Below are positions 57,857 through 64,000 of a stretch of 64,000 nucleotides of DNA, in pieces (positions within the stretch are counted from its first letter, which is position 1; each line of letters begins with the position of its first letter). Origin of the DNA: Polysphondylium violaceum. Lineage: Eukaryota > Evosea > Eumycetozoa > Dictyosteliales > Dictyosteliaceae. The stretch lies in contig AJWJ01000022.1 in assembly GCA_000277445.1 (NCBI GenBank), forward strand, positions 29,080 to 93,079, read 5' to 3'. Both the position numbers and the translations under genes were made by a program. Below the pieces are notes generated by a model. That model was not told the origin of the DNA and ran no database searches. It saw nothing but the letters and a program-made list of their open reading frames with translations.

Positions 57857-60800
57857 TTATCTTCTTTGATATCGATCTCTATTATCTCTATTATAATAGT
57901 TTGGTTGTTGTTGTTGTTGTTGTTGATGTTGAGGGGGTAGTAAACCAGATGGTGGTGAATGAACTCTATTTCTGTTGATTGTATGTCTTGATCTTTTCTT
58001 GAGATCATCTTTTTCATCATCTTTACCAATTTCCCTTTCTCTCTTTTTATCTTGATATTGGTCTCTATCATTATTATTATTATTGTTATTATTGCTATTA
58101 TTATTGTTATTATTATTGTTGTTGTTATTTTGATTTGGACCATTATTTCTTTCTTTCATAATTTTTTCTCTCATATCACGAAGTTTATCCATTTTAAGAT
58201 CTTTTTCTTTAGAGTTGATATTATTGTTATTGTTATTTTGATTATTATTGTTATTGCCAGCTTGCTCGATAGTAGGAGAATCAGATTTGTTATTATCTTT
58301 GAATTTCTCCTCTCTTCTTTTTCTAGCCAATCTTTCCTCTTCAATTGAACTTGTAGAAGAATTTAAAGGTGGGGATGATTTTAATGAATTTGATCTTGGT
58401 GTTCTATCGCTTTCACCTCTTCCATCTTTTGAAGATGATCTATCATGATCTCTGTCTCTATTATTATTATTATTGTCAAAATTATTATTATTTCTATTAT
58501 CATTATTATTTCTCATATCATTGTTTCTATTATCATTTCTATTATCATTTCTATTATCATTTCTATTATCATTGTTTCTATTATTTTTATTCTCTCTATC
58601 ACCTCTAATATCTCTATTATCATTTCTATCATTGTTATTATTTCTATTATCCCTAATCTCTCTGATATCTCTATTATTGTCCCTAATATTTTCTCGAAGG
58701 GCTTCTCTGGTTAAAACAATACTATCGTTATTTCTATTATCATTGTTTCTATTATTATTGTTATTATTTCTGTTATCTCTAATGTCTCTTTGTTGATCAC
58801 GATCACGTTGTTCACGATCACGTAACTCTCTGATTTCTCTTTCACGATCACGTGATTCCCTTTCTTTTTCTTTTTCTCTTTGTTGTTCACGTTCACGATC
58901 ACGTAATTCTCTTTCCCTTTCTCTTTCCTTTTCTTTCTCTCTTTCTCTTTCACGTTCACGTTCTTTTTCCTTTTCACGTTCACGCTCTTTTTCCTTTTCT
59001 CTTTCCTTTTCACGTTCACGTTCTTTTTCTCTTTCACGTTCACGTTCTCTTTCTTTTCCTTTCCTTTCTCTTTCTTTTCTCTTTCACGTTCCTTTTCTCT
59101 TTCCCTTTCTCTTTCCCTCTCTTTTTCTCTTTCACGTTCACGTTCACGTTCTTTTTCACGTTCACGCTCTTTTTCACGTTCACGTTCACGTTCTCTTTCC
59201 TTTTCTCTTTCTCTTTCTTTTTCACGTTCACGTTCACGTTCTTTATCTCTTTGTTCACGTTCTTTGTCTCTTTGTTCACGCTCTTTGTCTCTTTGCTCAC
59301 GTTCACGTGCAAGTTCTTTTTCTCTATCTTTTTGAGATATTTCACCGTCACTCTTGTCCAAATCAATGTCTTTTGGTACACTGTCGGCCATTTCAACATC
59401 TTTGCTACTACCACCTGTATTATTATTATTATTGCTGGTGGTGGTTGGTGATGATGTTGATTTACCATTACTATTGCCAATATCAACCATATCTTTATCT
59501 TTACTATCTTGCTTGGATGCAACCGATTTAGGTCTGAGTTCTTCATTTGACATTCTAGACTTTTGTTTCTCTAATAGTGAATGATAACGAGTAGCCATAG
59601 TTTTCAATTCTTCACGAGATTTGATCTTGGTAACCAATGATTCTATTGTGGTGAAAGTATCCATATGAGAAGGGAATGTGTTTACAAGCTTTGTGAGTAC
59701 CAACAATGCATTTCTGGCAACCATATATTCTGATGATTGTAAACAACTAGCAATTGATTTACAAATAAACAATTGAATCTTTGAATTGTATTTACAAAAT
59801 GATTCAAAAGATATCTTATTACTACCATTGCTGCTGCTGCTGTCTTTACAACTTGCAGGAGTTGAAAGTGATTTACACTCCTTATCAAACAAAGATTCCG
59901 ATGATCTCCACTTTAACAACAAAGAGAATGTTTCGTTTAGGAATCTACCAAATCTAGTGGCCTCGTTTTCTGTGCTCGAGATAATGGTGAAGCTGATGGC
60001 GGTGATCACGGTATCAATGTATTCCAACATTGAGAAATTGGGAGTATCGATAGCATACAGGATATTTGCAAACTTGGCACAATAGACGGCATCGGTGGGT
60101 GTAAAGGTTGCTCTAGGGAACACACAATACTGAAGAAACTTTATAATGGCATCACGTTGATTAAATCTGCCATCATCGTGGTCGACAAAGAATCTAGCCT
60201 TTAATTTCTCCATCAAGCCAAGAAACTTTGTGTGATTTGCATTCTGGCACTCGAGCTCCTTGACGAGCTTATCAATGCTGCTTTGAATACGTTCCTTTTC
60301 TTTTTTCTTTTTGGCGATATTGGATTTATCTGTCTCTTTGGTGAGATTGAATTCAATAGTAGTGGCCGATTGTTTGAGACGATTGATTTCTGTTTCATAC
60401 GACTGTTTGGGTACGTGCACATCATAGAGAGAATGTGCCCAGAACACAGAGTACAAATCAAGACAAATATCGTGGTCCCAGATAGATTGGGGATAGAGTT
60501 GATTGGCAATACTACAAAGTGACTTGAATCCACCATTGGGTTGCTCTGTGTCTTTGATGTTTTTGAATATATGCGAAAACACACCTCTACTTATATACCA
60601 AGCTGTCTCTGGCTCCAATGAATAAACATTTACCAAATCAGAGAAATTGTTAAAATAGGATGCATAAATCTCTGCATTCAATGTAGTTGTAATAAACTCT
60701 GTATATTGAATCAATGTTTCTTGACACTGTGTGTATTATTTATATTAATATTACTATTACCATCATCTATACTAGTAATTACTATACATACTTTATCATA

Positions 60801-63800
60801 AAGGTCACTAATTAATTTAACCAAATGTTGTTGATCTCTGTCATTGTGAACGATATTGTATCTTTGTTTTGAAATCAAAACAAATAGTGGAAAAGCCAAT
60901 TTACTGTGAACAAGAGTATCTTTGAGCTTTGTTATTGCCTTCTTAATGTTTCTTGCAGTACTTAGGATATTAGTTTCATTCTTTAAAGTTTCACCACCAG
61001 CCAATGCTTCCATTTGAGCTTCGGGTGGTTCTTCAACGACATCAACACCGCCCATTTTAGATAACAATTCTTTTAATACAATGAGGTCCAATGAATTGTT
61101 GTCCTTTAGTTGATTAACAATATATTGCAAGAGTCCTTCCAATTCTGTAGATGGATATTTTCTATAGAAATTACCGACAAACGATGACAAAGCTTGAAAC
61201 CATGATGCAATATTTGTACCATCTGCCTTTAATTTATCTCTTTGAATTGAAAATCTTTCCAATAAAACATCTATACCAATAAAAATACCAAAATATTAAT
61301 ATCTTTATCTATTCTATTTCCTATATACACTACTATCAATACATACAACTTAAACAATCAAAACAAACTGGTGAAATATATTTAAGTGAATCAACCAATG
61401 GTGAGACTAAATTATCATAAGATTCAACGGCACCCAAGAGAATCTCCAATACAATCATTGGATGTGTGACACAAACTTTACCAATAGATCTACCCAATTG
61501 TTTAAAGTTATCTTTTGATATACGTCTATATATTTATAATTATCGAGATATATTAATATTAATTCAAAACACAATAGTAATAACTCTACGACAACATACC
61601 TTAATAACTTTTTAGTATCAGAAGTGACTTCAGATTTCAAGATATTTAAACTAAAATACTTTGTATAGTTTAATTTCCAATCTGAATAAAATTGATATCT
61701 TTTCTCGTAGGAAAATGTCTTGAGTATATCCCATATTTCATTTGAAACATTTGTGTTTGATGGAATGAGTGATAGAGTTGGGAGTAATACCAATGGTATT
61801 AATTGTTCAATTTCTTCTTTTGTATTATTGATAAATGTTGCTGATGGTGTTAAGGTGGTTGTTGTTGTTGATGAGGATGATAATATTTTTAATACTTCTT
61901 TTAATACTCTAACTATCTTTACAAATAATTTAATATCCAACGATAAATAAACATTGATTTGTTTTAATAAAAACAATAGCATTTCAGATCTCTCATAAAA
62001 TGTATTGATATCTAAACTACCGGCTTGTAATGTAGTTTTTAATACTTGAAATGAAATTGGTCTGTAAATTGGTTCAACCAATTGATTGATTCTTAATAAT
62101 AATGCTTGGGAGATCTATATGATTGATGATGATTTTGATTAGATATTTGTTTTTATAGATGATAATGATGATGATGAAAACATACACTTGGATTTGAAGG
62201 TAAATCAACCATAGATAAATGATACAAGATTTGATTACTAAATTCAGTTTCACCAATTTCCAACAATGCCACTAATAAATTATACTTTTGATTCTCTTGT
62301 TGAATAATTGGAGCGGTTGTTGTATCTTTTTTATCGTCATCATTGCTAGTCGATATGGTTCCAATACTCTTTGTTCCCGATAGTATTTCTTCCTTTTTCT
62401 CTTGATATTGAGTTTTAATATCTTCATCACTTGGAGAAAGCTAGCGTTGAGATTATTATTATTTCCAATTAATACATTATTACTGACAAGATATTAAGAT
62501 ATAGATATTCTTACATGTGGATATATTTGTTCTAATGATATGATTTTATCACGGAGTAAAAATGCAGTGAGAAGATATAAAGATTTTGGTGTTGTGATAT
62601 CAAATAACAAACTTGGATTGGCATCAATCGTCGTTGGTGTGGCTGGTGCTGCTGCTGCTGTTGCTGAAGTAGCTGCTGTTGTTGTTGAAGCAGCTGCAGC
62701 AGCGGCTGTTGTATTATTCTTGGCCTCATCGATTAAATCTTGTTGTTGTTGTTGATAAAATTGAAATTTAAAACCTAGTAATTGGGGCACAGCAGAGAGT
62801 TTGAATAGCTTGATCAACTTATTAAAGCAAACGCTGTTATTTAGATTTTGCTCATAGGAATCCAAAACCAAATCCAATACTCTGTTTGGATCTAAATTAA
62901 AATACCCAATCAAAGACATGATGTTTTGGATGGTCACATCTATGGTTGTTTCATTTAATTGATCACCTTTGTTTAACTCTGACAATACTTTTGAAAAGCC
63001 TTCTGTCTCTTCTTTGAATAAATTGAATTTAACTTGAGTGTATCTTTGGTATAATTATTATTTTGGTTGTTGTTAATGATTTTGTTCTACAAGCAAACTA
63101 GAGTAGTGTGTTGCTTCCTTGGCTATAGTAATGTGTGGCCCTATCAAACCAACAACAAGCAAAGAAAGTGAAAACAAACTACTACGACCACTACTATCAA
63201 CGTAGAATTCCTACGACTATAACTATTCTACATACATGTCTTTGGTATTTATCCTAACCATTCTACCAATAAATCTTTTGTGTGACTTTATCACACCTGC
63301 TTCTTCAAGGATATCTGTTTCTAATCTTTCTTTTAATAAATTATTGGATACAATCTTTTGTTTCTAATGGATAGATAGATAATAGATATTGTGTGGTTAG
63401 AATATGTTTATGTATATTCCGATTGTAGATGATTTATTATACATACAACCAATTCTTTAATCAAAGATACTAATAATGGTTTCTTTTCATCGGTATTGGG
63501 CTCTCCTTCAAGTTCTGTTCCGACGCACCATAAAATATCACATAAAATTGAATCTAATGATGATATACTCTAGAAATAGTAATTAAATTAATACCCAATT
63601 ACTAACACTCCTGCATACTACTAGTATTAACTACTTACTTTAATTTGAACAGAATTTAATAAACATATGAATTGAATTAAACTGATATTCTTATTCATGT
63701 ATTCTTTGATTTGGTCATATAGAATCTTTTTCATTGCACCATTTAAATTTAATAACTGTTGTGTATTATTTCTATTTATATTTATATTATCAATCAATTG

Positions 63801-63950
63801 CGTGACACTTGATATGATAGTGATATATTGTTGAGATGAGGTCCACTCATTTTCATTGTGACTATTACTATCAGTAGTAGCAGTAGCAGTAGCGGTGCTA
63901 CCACCACTACCACCACCTGTTTCACCCATCGATAGTGTAGGTGATGTCAT
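57857..63950 (-). CDS. THOC2: THO complex subunit 2, with apparent 1-nt frameshift in an Arg-Glu repeat
   Basis: Nine exons: 63639-63950, 63447-63569, 63236-63363, 62515-63043, 62186-62440, 61600-62114, 61347-61525, 60792-61270 and 57857-60726. All eight joins keep phase. THOC2 landmarks include KFNLFKEETEGFSKVLSELN, LDPNRVLDLVL, VEPIYRPISF, SPLVDSLKYISPVCFD, EALAGGETLKNE, FLQYCVFPRATFTPTDAVYCAKF and TRFGRFLNETFSLLLKW. The protein is the scaffold of THO/TREX in nuclear mRNA export. The last exon is 2870 nt, one short of a multiple of three. The core frame enters the Arg-Glu repeat and would stop at 58711, whereas the RE/RD/Asn-rich frame running to 57857 is shifted near 59050-59085. The nominal length is about 1796 residues. 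Confidence 0.9.
58522..58585. repeat. 12-nt tandem repeat in the THOC2 tail
   Basis: Four to five copies of TCATTTCTATTA (plus strand) encode NDNR units on the minus strand. The units are nearly identical, so the array is recent and length-variable. Confidence 0.8.
58800..59330. repeat. Arg-Glu/Lys-Glu coding repeat region
   Basis: Degenerate 6-nt units (CACGTT, CTCTTT, CTTTTT on the plus strand) encode alternating Arg-Glu and Lys-Glu on the minus strand. Because shifted frames encode Asn-Val and Lys-rich runs without stops, the tract tolerates frameshifts, and one appears to have happened within it. Confidence 0.85.
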
Positions 63951-64000
63951 TATCTATAGAAATAAACTAAAAAGATATATCTTCAAATTTAATTTATTCC

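Noticed and set aside
57857-58516. Separate gene starting MRNNNDNRNN
   Set aside because: The frame extends upstream into the Arg-Glu repeat and is best explained as the THOC2 tail after a 1-nt shift.
1-64000. CRISPR array, bacterial operon, prophage or transposon
   Set aside because: Repeats are microsatellites or coding low-complexity tracts; introns and gene content are eukaryotic. No terminal inverted repeats, integrase or reverse transcriptase was seen.

Overview
The window looks like nuclear DNA of a dictyostelid social amoeba. It is very AT-rich outside genes, its introns are short (about 50-110 nt) with GTATGT/GTAAGT donors, its proteins carry long Gln, Asn, Ser and Thr tracts from CAA/AAT-type repeats, and its gene types are typical of Dictyostelium and relatives: an IPT/TIG-EGF-lectin surface protein, an AIG1-type GTPase, an amoeba-type GH25 lysozyme, a small hssA-like gene and a BTB/TLDc protein. 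I cannot name the species. Genes are dense and lie on both strands. I rebuilt exon-intron structures by hand from splice sites, reading phase and remembered family alignments. No search was run, so every homology statement is recognition from memory.

Left part (1-22 kb): a small Pro/Gln-rich membrane protein (-); DNA polymerase kappa with an added C2H2 finger (+); TFIIF beta (-); an AIG1-like GTPase (+); a 1319-residue lectin/TIG/EGF surface protein (-); the Arf exchange factor GBF1 in four exons (+); two tiny spliced genes; a TPX2-like spindle protein (-); the RNA polymerase III subunit RPC9 with an 8-nt first exon (+); and an EF-hand-like low-complexity protein (-).

Middle (22-45 kb): an Mpv17-family protein, Xaa-Pro aminopeptidase, an arylamine N-acetyltransferase pair of which one is broken, a metallophosphoesterase-like pseudoenzyme candidate, a stand-alone acyl carrier protein, mitochondrial intermediate peptidase, MsrB, long-form tRNase Z (ELAC2), BLOC1S1, a Rab-like protein with altered nucleotide-binding motifs, an F-box/LRR-like protein, an unknown low-complexity protein, PITHD1 and a coiled-coil protein.

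Right part (45-64 kb): an unknown acidic protein, a GOST-type seven-transmembrane protein, a GH25 lysozyme, UBE2O, a BTB(T1)-TLDc gene with a frameshift next to a decayed partial duplicate sharing that frameshift, and THOC2 in nine exons with an apparent 1-nt frameshift inside an Arg-Glu repeat.

The genes are mostly unrelated housekeeping genes and do not form one pathway. I found no convincing previously undescribed multi-gene system. The most interesting signals are the shared frameshift in the TLDc duplicates, the degenerate Rab and phosphoesterase, the Glu-to-Asp change in the GBF1 Sec7 motif, a possible targeting-peptide uORF abutting ELAC2, the zinc finger on polymerase kappa, and several very small spliced genes.
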